From contig JAQGOG010000089.1 of NCBI GenBank assembly GCA_028293765.1, positions 1-64,000 on the forward strand: a DNA stretch of 64,000 bases. The letters run 5' to 3'. The notes beneath the pieces were generated by a model that worked only from the letters and a program-made list of their open reading frames with translations, was not told where the DNA came from and searched no databases. The translations under genes were made by a program, and so were the position numbers. Positions within the stretch are counted from its first letter, which is position 1; every line of letters begins with the position of its first letter. Shown here piece after piece: positions 1-7,679 of the stretch. Origin of the DNA: Gammaproteobacteria bacterium. GTDB lineage: Bacteria > Pseudomonadota > Gammaproteobacteria > Steroidobacterales > Steroidobacteraceae.

Positions 1-1252
1 GCCAGGTGGCGCTCGGCGAGAAGCAGGTGGACGTGAGGGTGGTGTTATAGCCCGTTCCCGGACCATAGCACTGGTAGTAGTCGGCATAGACGCCGCGCGC
101 GTAATTGGTGTAGTCGCCGACCTGTTCGACGTTGCGCACGAGATAGCCGCCGGTATAGACGGCCTTCAAATCGCCGAACTTGCCATTCACCGTCCAGGCG
201 GTGCTCTCGAACTTATCCTTGTTGAAGGAGTCGTTGAATACCGTGACTTCGAGCGGCTTCAGCGGCGCGCCATCCGACGCATTGGGCTGCTGGTAGAACA
301 CACCCCGCGAATCCATGGTCTGGTACGACTGTGTGATCAGCACGTCCCAGTCATCGTTAAACTTGTACAGCGCCTCGGCGCGCACTCCCTGGTACGTGAC
401 GGGGTTGATGGCTCTTGCAGCCAAGCTGTAGTTGCTGACGGTCGGGCTGCCGGGCGGCACGCAAAAGCCACCGTTCGGCTGGCCGTCCGGACATTGTCCG
501 TTGACCGCTGGGTAGTTCGCATAGTGAATGCCAATGTCGGTGTTCTTGCGCGTAAAAGTCGCCGGGACGTTGTCGATGTAGCCGCCACGTTTGTCGTTGT
601 AGATCACCCCGCGCACGGCCAGGGTGTCAGGGATCAGCGGGAGGTTCAACACCGCCGTCAGGTCGGTATTCGGATCGCCGTGAGCGGTCACTCCGTAGCC
701 GGCCTTGACGCTCGCTTCCGTGACGTCGAGCTTTGGTTCGTTCGTGATGTAGCGGATCACGCCGGCCTCGGCGCCGGCACCGTACAGCGTGCCCTGCGGA
801 CCCTCCAGAACCTCGATGCGATTCAGATCGGCCGCATAGATGTCGAGATTGCGATTGGGGAGTTGACCAGATTGATTATCCAGGTAGATCGCGACATTCG
901 GCCACAAGCCTGTCGACGCGCTGCCCTGGCTGGGCTGCGAGCCGGCGCTGAGACCGCGCATGAAAACCTCGTTCTGGCCCGGTCCGTTGTTTGCCGTCGT
1001 CACATTCGGCAGATACTTGATGTAGTCATCGAGTGTCGAGACGTTCAGCTGCTGCAGCGTTTGTGCGGTAAAAGCCTGCATCGAGATCGGCACATTTTGC
1101 ATGCTCTCACTGCGGCGCTGCGCGGTGACGGTGATCTCGGCGAGCCCCTCGATACCGGTTTCGGTACTGCCGGTCGGCGGTTCGGCAGCGGGAGCTCCCA
1201 AGGACGCGCCTCCCAAGATGGCCGCTACCGCATATGAGACCTTCGAGTTCAT
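1..1252 (-). CDS. TonB-dependent outer-membrane receptor (5' part, runs off window)
   Basis: The reverse-strand frame is open from an ATG at 1252 to the left edge, about 417 codons without a stop, so only the N-terminal half is present. After a signal-peptide-like start (MNSKVSYAVAAILGG) comes a TonB-box region EITVTAQRRSE. It is followed by plug-domain hallmarks: NVPISMQAF, RIEVLEGPQGTLYGAGAEAGVI and a downstream segment rich in alternating aromatic and polar residues, as expected for barrel strands. The family imports siderophores, glycans, vitamins or aromatic/steroid ligands across the outer membrane using TonB energy. This variant (VTAQRR box, GPQGTLYG) belongs to the large oligosaccharide/aromatic-type group, but the substrate cannot be read from sequence. 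Its promoter must lie in 1253-1525. Confidence 0.93.
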   Translation of the reverse strand, partial: MNSKVSYAVAAILGGASLGAPAAEPPTGSTETGIEGLAEITVTAQRRSESMQNVPISMQAFTAQTLQQLNVSTLDDYIKYLPNVTTANNGPGQNEVFMRGLSAGSQPSQGSASTGLWPNVAIYLDNQSGQLPNRNLDIYAADLNRIEVLEGPQGTLYGAGAEAGVIRYITNEPKLDVTEASVKAGYGVTAHGDPNTDLTAVLNLPLIPDTLAVRGVIYNDKRGGYIDNVPATFTRKNTDIGIHYANYPAVNGQCPDGQPNGGFCVPPGSPTVSNYSLAARAINPVTYQGVRAEALYKFNDDWDVLITQSYQTMDSRGVFYQQPNASDGAPLKPLEVTVFNDSFNKDKFESTAWTVNGKFGDLKAVYTGGYLVRNVEQVGDYTNYARGVYADYYQCYGPGTGYNTTLTSTCFSPSATW

Positions 1253-1422
1253 GAACGATTCCCCAGTTCGCCATCGAGACCGCATCTACAGCATCCGGTT
1301 CGCGACCGGTTGTTGGTAGCGACCTTCAGCGGATCGCCTGCCAATAATTAGATACGACGCGTCCAGTGCTTCGATTGAATAGACGCGTCATCCGCCTGTT
1401 ATCGTTCCGCCCTCGTCGACTG

Positions 1423-1450
1423 GCGAAAAGACGCCTGCGGCGCTTTTCGC
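1423..1450. repeat. Imperfectly spaced 8-bp inverted repeat upstream of the receptor
   Basis: GCGAAAAG at 1423-1430 is the reverse complement of CTTTTCGC at 1443-1450, with 12 nt between. The word GCGAAAAGC appears once more at 1505-1513. It sits in the 273-bp gap between the regulator's stop and the receptor's start. It could be an operator or part of a terminator; the sequence does not decide. Confidence 0.35.
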
Positions 1451-1477
1451 GAGCGCACCGACCAGCGGTTCACCGCA

Positions 1478-1507
1478 CGCGGGCACAAAGCGTGGTTTGT
1501 GCCCGCG
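1478..1507 (-). terminator. Strong hairpin just downstream of the GlxA-type regulator
   Basis: A perfect 12-bp stem (CGCGGGCACAAA at 1478-1489 with TTTGTGCCCGCG at 1496-1507) closes a 6-nt loop. It begins 18 nt beyond the regulator's stop codon on the same strand, a typical terminator position. No T-run follows on either strand, so Rho-independent termination is not certain. Confidence 0.45.
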
Positions 1508-1525
1508 AAAAGCAGGCCGGTTGCG

Positions 1526-2629
1526 CTATTCGAATACGCGCGCACGGGCGGCGTCACCGTTCAATGTACGCGCCGGCTGCAGCCGGCGTGTGGATGGGGA
1601 GAGACCGTAGGCGTCCTTGAACTGACGAGAGAAGTGGGCACAGTCGGCGAAGCCCGCCTCAATGGCGATTTCAGTGACGGAGCGGTCGGTGTTCTCGATC
1701 AGCCAGTTGGCATAGCGCATCCGCAATTGCCGATAGAGCGAGGCGGGGCCTGATCCCACGTGTTCCCGGCAGAGGCGCTCCAGTTGTCGCACGGACATGC
1801 CGAGTTCGTCCGCAACCGTGGCGATCGCCATGGGGCGGGTGAGATTCTGCTCCATTAGCAGCAATGCTCGCCGGACGCGGGGCTCGGTCACGGTTTCCGA
1901 CAACGGGGGATGAGGTTGCGCGTCGCTGCCGGCGCGTGGCCGGTCGAACAACAACACCTGACTCGCCTTGTGGGCGACGGCCGGCCCGAGGTGGCGCTCG
2001 ATCAGATGGGTTGCGAGCGCGGCCGCCCCGGCGGCGCCTCCGGCGCACGTGATGCGCGGGCCATCGGCGAGGAAGAGGCGGTCGGCCACGACATCGTGAT
2101 CCGGAAAGGCCTCGAGAAAATCCTGGTAGTGATACCAGCTCACGCAGGAGCGGCGGCCGCGCATCAGGCCGGCGCGGCAGAGGATGAAACTCCCCGTGCA
2201 GATCCCGATCAGCGGGACGGAGGTTGCAGCGACTTCGCGCAGATAGACAGTAGTGGGCGCGTCGATCTGCGGGCCCGCGTGCAGGAGGCCGCCGATCACG
2301 ACTACGTAGTCGAGCGATTCCGGCGGCAGAAAGCGGCTCGTCGGCTCGATGAGGACGCCGCAACTGGCGGGCACGGAATCCTGCCGGTTTGACATGATCG
2401 ACCATTGCACGTGGAGCGGCCGGCTGCGGTCGCCTTCGTCGGCGGCGAGGCGCAGGTGATCGATGAAAACGGCAAAGGCGGACAGCGTGAAGTGTTCGGC
2501 GAGAATGACGCCGACCCGCAGCGGCACGCGCGCCCCGCGAGTCGCGAAAGAAACCTGCTGGAATCCGCCAAGATGGGCCATTGAACAGCCACTCAATATT
2601 ATGGGCCCCCTCAAGCGGCTATATTCCAT
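1526..2629 (-). CDS. GlxA/CdhR-type transcriptional regulator (DJ-1/PfpI domain + AraC HTH)
   Basis: A 367-residue protein. The N-terminal half is a DJ-1/PfpI-like (class I glutamine amidotransferase fold) sensor: RVGVILAEHFTLSAFA, then LDYVVVIGGLLHAG and the nucleophile-elbow-like GICTGSFILCRAGLM. The C-terminal part is an AraC double helix-turn-helix: MAIATVADELGMSVRQLERL, then VTEIAIEAGFADCAHFSRQF. Relatives control catabolism of carnitine, choline, glycine betaine and arginine. Here the neighbours are a TonB receptor and a GMC oxidoreductase remnant, so the ligand is unknown. The ATG at 2629 follows a TTG at 2632 and has an AGG a few bases upstream; an internal ATG at 2578 is an alternative start. 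Confidence 0.9.
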   Translation of the reverse strand: MEYSRLRGPIILSGCSMAHLGGFQQVSFATRGARVPLRVGVILAEHFTLSAFAVFIDHLRLAADEGDRSRPLHVQWSIMSNRQDSVPASCGVLIEPTSRFLPPESLDYVVVIGGLLHAGPQIDAPTTVYLREVAATSVPLIGICTGSFILCRAGLMRGRRSCVSWYHYQDFLEAFPDHDVVADRLFLADGPRITCAGGAAGAAALATHLIERHLGPAVAHKASQVLLFDRPRAGSDAQPHPPLSETVTEPRVRRALLLMEQNLTRPMAIATVADELGMSVRQLERLCREHVGSGPASLYRQLRMRYANWLIENTDRSVTEIAIEAGFADCAHFSRQFKDAYGLSPSTRRLQPARTLNGDAARARVFE

Positions 2630-2853
2630 CAAGGCCTGATGTGATGCAAGAACTAACGGGGTGTCACCAATATGGATAACAAAATTAGCGAGTTATCGGA
2701 TATATATACAGTCATTCCGAGGATAAAGATGCGTTTACCCGATTGAATGCTTATTCAGGCGGGTGCCGGTAGTGTTGGACGGCGAGCCGCGGGGACCGTT
2801 GCCGCGATGAGCGTGCGACCGTGAGGCGGACGCCGCGTTGCACGCATGCGTGA

Positions 2854-3093
2854 GCGCAGAGAGCAAAGCTCGAGGCCTGCATTCGTGCGAACGCAGGCGT
2901 TACGCATCCCGTCGAAACGTGCGCCATGGGAGCCGGTCAGGATGTCAACGTCGATGCGCGCTTGCGGGTGCGGGGAGTAGAAGGCTTGCACTTCGCCGAT
3001 GCGTCGATCTTGCCGACGCTGCCGGGCGGCAACACGAATGCCGCGCCGATCATGGTGGGCGAGAAGGCCTCGGATCTCATTCTGGGCGACTGA
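2854..3093 (+). pseudogene. 3' remnant of a GMC-family oxidoreductase
   Basis: The frame ending at TGA 3091-3093 reads as the C-terminus of a glucose-methanol-choline oxidoreductase. It contains the family signatures HPVETCAMG (usually HPVGTCAMG), LRVRGVEGLHFADASILP, and GGNTNAAPIMVGEKASDLIL just before the stop. An in-frame TGA lies at 2851-2853 and there is no start codon or FAD-binding part upstream, so only about 80 codons of a protein normally over 500 residues long remain. The preceding 2630-2853 is unusually AT-rich around 2660-2755 and shows no gene. The original substrate cannot be inferred. Confidence 0.85.
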
Positions 3094-3149
3094 CCGAACG
3101 GAGCCGCTCCTGATCCGCTACGCTGGCGCTCTACGCCGACTTGTGTCGC

Positions 3150-3731
3150 TTAGCGAAGAACGGCGAGCCTGGCGAGGTTCGCCTGCACCACAGCGTCGTG
3201 GCAGGCGCTCTGCGCATACCAGCGCCGCGTAGCTTCGACGAGTATGGTGCAAACTTCTATGGCGTCGTTTCCCTGAGGGGCGAGTGCTTCGGCGCGGCCG
3301 GACTTGAAGCCTCTAGGGGGAGTTCGCACTAGCCGTCGCAGGCGTAACCGCCGCAGAGCACGCGACGGAACCGTCTCGGACGCGGCGCTCTCGTTAGACA
3401 CCGCGCGCTCATAGACTGCCGCGCTCACTCGTTCGTAGTCCGCGCCCCTGGCATTAAGATCCGGATCCTCCGGGCGGATCCACTCTTGACACCAGGCTTT
3501 GCGGCGCTCGTCGGACGTACTCAGTTGCGGGTCACCCAGGGAGACAGCCAGTAGCGGGAGGTCCAGCGCTTCGCGCAACGCGGCTTCCCACTGCTGCTCG
3601 TCGAGCAGCTGCTCGATATCCGCCAGGTAGTTCGCGAGCATGCGCGAACTGGAGGGCGAAATTCGCGGCTCGGCGCCGAGGGCCGCCGTTTTGGCGCGCG
3701 GCTCATGCTGTTGGGTTCCGTGATCTTGCAT
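3150..3731 (-). CDS. Hypothetical protein
   Basis: A 193-residue protein that I do not recognise. The ATG at 3731 is preceded by AAGGGGA at a good ribosome-binding distance, which favours it over an ATG at 3833. The N-terminus is polar. Residues from about 30 on form a probable amphipathic helix (MLANYLADIEQLLDEQQWEA) followed by an EALDLPLLAVSLGDPQ segment. A basic region RALRRLRLRRLVRTPPRGF precedes a final Ala-rich helix. It has no signal peptide, membrane segment or clear catalytic motif. Codon use resembles the neighbours, and an intact frame of this length with a good Shine-Dalgarno site supports a real gene. Confidence 0.6.
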   Translation of the reverse strand: MQDHGTQQHEPRAKTAALGAEPRISPSSSRMLANYLADIEQLLDEQQWEAALREALDLPLLAVSLGDPQLSTSDERRKAWCQEWIRPEDPDLNARGADYERVSAAVYERAVSNESAASETVPSRALRRLRLRRLVRTPPRGFKSGRAEALAPQGNDAIEVCTILVEATRRWYAQSACHDAVVQANLARLAVLR

Positions 3732-3799
3732 GGTCAAGTCCCCTTGGGCGCGGGCGATAACCGCGCTTCCGCTGTGATGTCGCACCCGCCTCGAGGCGG

Positions 3800-3842
3800 C
3801 ATGCCCTGCAGTGACATGCCCTGCAGGCGGCATGCCCTGCAG
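3800..3842. repeat. Three copies of a 12-bp word upstream of the hypothetical gene
   Basis: The word catgccctgcag occurs at 3800-3811, 3815-3826 and 3831-3842, spaced 15 and 16 bp start to start. The array lies about 70-110 bp upstream of the ATG at 3731, in a promoter position. Each copy contains the palindrome CTGCAG. It could be a small tandem array without function or a set of binding sites. Confidence 0.6.
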
Positions 3843-3905
3843 GCTGCGCGCCCTACAGGAGGCGCGCCCCGGTGTCCCTCAAAACATCGGACTTCGCGTG
3901 AAGCG

Positions 3906-4589
3906 TCAAGGTTTCTGCTCGGTCGTTGCGCTGTCCGCAGGTGCGCTATCGACTGTTGGGCGCTCTTCCAGGTTGCCCGGCTGCGCCGTTTCAACAGGCG
4001 CCGCCGGCGTCGTGGAGTCTTTTCGCGGCCGCGGTGGGGTTGGCCGCTTAGTGGTCTGTTGTGCTCGTGCGGCGTTCTTGCTCCGCGTCTTCGCGGGCGC
4101 CTGCTTCACGCGAGGCGGAGGAGCCCGTTTCGCAGTGGTTTGTGTCACTCGCGCCGTCTTTGCGGCTGAGGCACTGGGAGGCTGCGGTTTGGCGGACCGT
4201 GCGCTGACCTGGCGTGCCTGCGCCGCCTGTTTGCGTGCCGCCGCTTTCTTCGCCGCCAGCTTGCCCTTCGCGGGCGCTGCAGCCGGCTGCGCTTTTTTCC
4301 CGCCGCGACGCCGCCTGCCACGGGTGGCTGGTTTCGCGCCGGAGTTGTCGACCTCGCGCTGCGCTTCCTTCCAGACCTTGCGCGTGGAGGCTGCCTGTTT
4401 GCGCGCCCGCCGGGCTTCGCGCTTTGCTTCCTTGAGACGTTTGCGCGCGCGCTTCAGCTCTTCCTTGGCGATTCGCACGCGTTGCTTGGCTACGTCGGCC
4501 TGAAGTCGGGCCCGTTCCGCAGGCTCCGCCGGCGTGGCTTTTCCAGCTTCAGATTCTTCGGGCGGAATTTCGCTGCCGGTCTTCTTCAT
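3906..4589 (-). CDS. Lys/Ala/Arg-rich histone-H1-like or AlgP-like protein
   Basis: About 227 residues from the ATG at 4589 (an upstream ATG at 4622 is possible). Residues roughly 25-90 are a long highly charged helix, probably coiled coil (KQRVRIAKEELKRARKRLKE). The rest is low-complexity Ala, Lys, Pro, Arg and Thr with PAAAPAKGKLAAKKAAARKQ-like stretches, resembling eukaryotic histone H1 tails and bacterial AlgP/Hc1 proteins. Such proteins bind DNA nonspecifically and may compact the nucleoid. The assignment rests on composition, not on a conserved domain. No partner gene is evident. The next gene in the same direction is the hypothetical at 3150. Confidence 0.65.
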   Translation of the reverse strand: MKKTGSEIPPEESEAGKATPAEPAERARLQADVAKQRVRIAKEELKRARKRLKEAKREARRARKQAASTRKVWKEAQREVDNSGAKPATRGRRRRGGKKAQPAAAPAKGKLAAKKAAARKQAAQARQVSARSAKPQPPSASAAKTARVTQTTAKRAPPPRVKQAPAKTRSKNAARAQQTTKRPTPPRPRKDSTTPAAPVETAQPGNLEERPTVDSAPADSATTEQKP

Positions 4590-4690
4590 CCGCGGGCCTG
4601 CGAAGTGAGCGAAGGGCGGCAAGTCTCACACAAGCGACGCAGGGTTGCCACCGCGACCGCTGTGCCGCAACCCGGCATTCGCACTACGAC

Positions 4691-4713
4691 TTATCCACAG
4701 AATTTGTGCATAA
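4691..4713. promoter_or_regulatory. Pair of inverted DnaA-box-like sequences
   Basis: TTATCCACA at 4691-4699 is a consensus DnaA box (TTATNCACA). TGTGCATAA at 4705-4713 is the reverse complement of a second, TTATGCACA. A weaker TGTGGACAG follows at 4717-4725. The cluster lies in the gap between the Lys-rich protein's start and the diguanylate cyclase's end, inside a short AT-richer patch. No dnaA, dnaN, rpmH or gidA is nearby, so this is not an obvious origin. It could be a DnaA-titration or regulatory site for the Lys-rich protein gene. Confidence 0.5.
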
Positions 4714-4874
4714 CTATGTGGACAGACGCGAGTCGCGAGCGCAAAGCACAGCACCAGCAAGGGCTTGCATCAGTCTGCTCGACTTTTCGCCACCCACGGA
4801 TTCGGCATCCACTTCAGCCCGTCCTATACCAAGCTACGTACAGCAAGGTATTAGCAAGCTACGCTCCCGTGGTT

Positions 4875-5912
4875 TTAGGGAGCTTCATCGGTGAGCATCG
4901 TGGCCGTGACTCGGTTGCGTCCGGCGTGTTTGCTGCGGTAGAGGGCGGCATCCGCCACCTTCAGCATGTGCTCGGGAATCTTGCGCTCGCCAGCGGGTAC
5001 GTGGTCGAGACCGCACAGACCGAAGCTCGCCGTCACCTTGACTTCCTGGCCCTGCACGCTGAAGGATTTGTTGGCGATACCGGAGCGCAGAGCGCGCGCG
5101 GCGACGAGTGCGGGCTGGTAGCCGGTCTCGGGCAGCACGATTGCGAACTCCTCGCCGCCGATGCGCGCGACCCAGTCGACGTTCCGACGCAGCATCTGTT
5201 GTATGCGCGCCCCGAACTGCATGAGCACCTGGTCGCCGCCTGCATGACCGAGCGTGTCGTTGACATTCTTGAAGAAGTCGATGTCGCACAGGATGAGCGA
5301 CAAGGCGCGTCCATAACGCGCGGCACGCTCGACTTCGCGCGGAAAGTGTTTGCTGAAGAAGCGTCTGCTCGCGACGCGCGTGAGATCGTCCGTGGTGGAG
5401 AGCTTGCGGTTTTCAATCAACGCGATGCGCAGTACTGCTTCGAGTTCCGCGATGCGGCGTGCCGCACCAACGCGTGCGCGCAACTCGCTCTCCGGCGAGC
5501 GGCGCCCGATGCAGTCGTCGGCTCCCGCTGTGAGTCCTGCTTCCCGCTCGTGCCCCTCATCGAGCTCCGAGATGTAGACGATGAACGGGACGCGCTCCGA
5601 TTGCCGCGAGCGCAAGCCACGAATCACCTCGAGGCTGTCCGTGAGGACGACGGGACGGAATTCGGCAGCGAACAGGTGGAGAGCTTTGGCGTCATCGGCA
5701 GCAGCTTCGAAGTCGAACATGTCCGGCGCGATGCGGCTTTGGATCTGGCTGCGAAGGATCGCGTCGCCAATTGCCAGCAGCGCCCGCGGCGGCGGCAGGC
5801 AACGCAGCATGACTGCGATCGTCGATGACGTGTCTTCCTGAATCGTCGGCGGCTGCTGCGCGCGGCGTTCGAGCACGCGCTGAATGACGGTTGTTTGGCC
5901 GCCTGCCCGCAT
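4875..5912 (-). CDS. Diguanylate cyclase (receiver-like domain + GGDEF)
   Basis: A 345-residue soluble protein. Residues about 40-150 resemble a response-regulator receiver with an acidic residue at the expected phospho-site (LTDS, Asp 92), although the usual conserved Lys near residue 137 is replaced by GRR. Residues about 170-340 form a GGDEF domain: DDLTRVASRRFF, ILCDIDFFKNVNDTLGHAGGD, then the active-site GGEEF at 252-256. An RxxD product-inhibition I-site (RNVD, 243-246) sits five residues before GGEEF. It should make cyclic di-GMP from two GTP. No cognate histidine kinase is adjacent. The gene is monocistronic, with its upstream gap 5913-6005 as promoter region. Confidence 0.92.
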   Translation of the reverse strand: MRAGGQTTVIQRVLERRAQQPPTIQEDTSSTIAVMLRCLPPPRALLAIGDAILRSQIQSRIAPDMFDFEAAADDAKALHLFAAEFRPVVLTDSLEVIRGLRSRQSERVPFIVYISELDEGHEREAGLTAGADDCIGRRSPESELRARVGAARRIAELEAVLRIALIENRKLSTTDDLTRVASRRFFSKHFPREVERAARYGRALSLILCDIDFFKNVNDTLGHAGGDQVLMQFGARIQQMLRRNVDWVARIGGEEFAIVLPETGYQPALVAARALRSGIANKSFSVQGQEVKVTASFGLCGLDHVPAGERKIPEHMLKVADAALYRSKHAGRNRVTATMLTDEAP

Positions 5913-6005
5913 TTATCGCCCCCACTGATGTTGCGGTCACATTACAGTGCCTTGAGGGGAAATATCTGTGACCACCAGACCAACGGCTGCCGAAATATGA
6001 CGCCT

Positions 6006-7625
6006 TTATTGTGCGCCGCAATATGTAACGTCTACTGGCGACGGCGGCCGGGCGTGTGGTGCGACGGTCCGCACGGTGATGAGCTCCACGCCCGGAGGCG
6101 GCAGTTCCTCTTTCAGGCTAACTCCTTTCCCTGGGGGGATCGTCGTGACGACGGGCCTGAAATCGTCCTGCTCGGAAATGCGACACCGTTCGATGACGTA
6201 ACTCCGGTCGGGTGGCAGGTGATCGACCGCCAGGTCGAAGCCGGAATTGTTGCGGTAGGAAATGCTGCGGCGGGCGAGCAGCCTCACGTCGAAGACGGGC
6301 GGCACATGCAATACGTCTTCGCCGGCGCGACGCCCCAGGAATTGCGGGGGGATCTGGTAGTTGCTGATCAGGATCCGCAGCACCTGCCCGTCGCGCGAGC
6401 GGCCGGCCACGACCGCGAATCCAGCGGAATCGCCGCCTGCCACGGCTAAGCGTACCGGTGTGCTCTTCAGCTGGCCGAGCGCGATGAGTGCTTGCCCTGT
6501 CTTGTCGGGTGTCGCGCCGTCGACGCCGAAGACGTTGTCCGCCCGATACAGCGCCGCGGCATCGATCGGTGCGTCTTGCATGTAGAGCAGCGCGCTGGTG
6601 ATGAAGCTCGCGCGCACCAGAGGGGAGGGCGGAGGATCGGAGAGTCCGTAATTCCACTCGGTGAGCAGGGATCGGGCATTGGCGAATCCGTACCGGTCGA
6701 GCCTCGAGCGCAGGTCCACACCGATCCGGGCGAAGTCGCGCGGATCGTTCGAGTCGGTGGCGTACCAGTGCCACGAATAGAAATCGAGCGGCACATGAGC
6801 GGCTCGGACCGAGCGCAGAAATTCGTCCCGATAGGGCGAGGCATCGTTAGGCTTCGCGATGGCCGGCCCCCCGACGAGAGCGTTCTCGTCGGCCGCTTTG
6901 ACCGCGTGCGCCAGTTTGCCGTAGAGATCGAAGAACTGCTGTGGTGTGCCGGCCCAGAACAGATTCCCGAGATCGGGCTCGTTCCACACTTCCCAGTAGC
7001 GGATACCGTAGTGATGGCCGTTTGCCCAGCCGCGGTTGTAGTGAAGCACGATATGCTTCGCGATCGCCGCGTACTTGTCGAAGTCCGGCGGCGGCCGGGG
7101 ATCGGCGCCCTCGCTGCGGCCCAGGCGGAAGATCACCTGCGCGCCGATATTTTCGATGGAGGCGATGAGCTGGTCCGTCGGTCCGAAGCGGTAGCTGGCC
7201 GGGTCGTCCGGATCCGCGTCGAGGTTCGGGAAGATAGTGAAAACGTCGCGCTCCGCCGAGATCAAGGCGCCTTTCGGTGCCGCCGCGCTTGCGAACTTCG
7301 CGTCGATGTCGCCCGGTCCGTACCCGTCGTGAGTGCGCACCAGGTCGATGCGGGCCATCCGATAACCGGCCGACGCATCGACGTCGTCGCGCATGTTCCA
7401 GCCCCCGAACTTGAAGTATTCCGGCTTGTGGCCGCCGGGTCCGGGTGCGCCGTTCACCCCTTGCAGAGAGCGCAGGGTGCCGGTTACGGAGATAGCGTTT
7501 ACTGTTATTTTTCTTAAACCGGATTGTCCTAAACTGCGTTGTCCCGGCGCGGTGTCCGCTGTGGACACGTGAGCTGCAGCGACGCCTGCCAGACACGCGA
7601 TGATGGGGACAATGGATCGTGGCAC
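6006..7625 (-). CDS. Secreted GH39-like glycoside hydrolase
   Basis: A GTG at 7625, preceded by GGAG eight bases upstream, gives a 539-residue protein with a signal peptide (PRSIVPIIACLAGVAAAHVSTA). In-frame codons further upstream overlap the divergent dioxygenase gene and are unlikely starts. The catalytic (beta/alpha)8 domain carries YWEVWNEPDLGNLFW, where Glu 216 would be the acid/base, and LLTEWNYGLSDPP, where Glu 323 would be the nucleophile. Both match GH39 and related clan GH-A families (beta-xylosidase, alpha-L-iduronidase). The C-terminal ~150 residues look like the beta-sandwich usual in GH39. Exact substrate is unknown. No other polysaccharide-use genes are adjacent apart from the distant TonB receptor. 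Confidence 0.82.
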   Translation of the reverse strand: MPRSIVPIIACLAGVAAAHVSTADTAPGQRSLGQSGLRKITVNAISVTGTLRSLQGVNGAPGPGGHKPEYFKFGGWNMRDDVDASAGYRMARIDLVRTHDGYGPGDIDAKFASAAAPKGALISAERDVFTIFPNLDADPDDPASYRFGPTDQLIASIENIGAQVIFRLGRSEGADPRPPPDFDKYAAIAKHIVLHYNRGWANGHHYGIRYWEVWNEPDLGNLFWAGTPQQFFDLYGKLAHAVKAADENALVGGPAIAKPNDASPYRDEFLRSVRAAHVPLDFYSWHWYATDSNDPRDFARIGVDLRSRLDRYGFANARSLLTEWNYGLSDPPPSPLVRASFITSALLYMQDAPIDAAALYRADNVFGVDGATPDKTGQALIALGQLKSTPVRLAVAGGDSAGFAVVAGRSRDGQVLRILISNYQIPPQFLGRRAGEDVLHVPPVFDVRLLARRSISYRNNSGFDLAVDHLPPDRSYVIERCRISEQDDFRPVVTTIPPGKGVSLKEELPPPGVELITVRTVAPHARPPSPVDVTYCGAQ

Positions 7626-7679
7626 TCGATTGACTCCGACGCAGGACGGGAATGACACCTTAATTGAGCGACGCAAATT

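Noticed and set aside
494-1237. A 247-codon forward open frame across the TonB receptor region
   Set aside because: It is antisense to the receptor, whose conserved plug motifs prove the reverse strand codes. G+C-rich DNA gives long antisense frames.
1526-2629. CdhR-type regulator as controller of the carnitine island
   Set aside because: It belongs to the same regulator family, but it is over 30 kb away, while the island has its own TetR-type gene. No shared site links them.
4691-4725. Replication origin
   Set aside because: Only two good DnaA boxes, no AT-rich unwinding element array and no origin-linked genes nearby. Kept only as possible regulatory sites.
6492-7517. A 341-codon forward open frame
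   Set aside because: It lies entirely opposite the GH39-like gene, has no family resemblance and no ribosome site.
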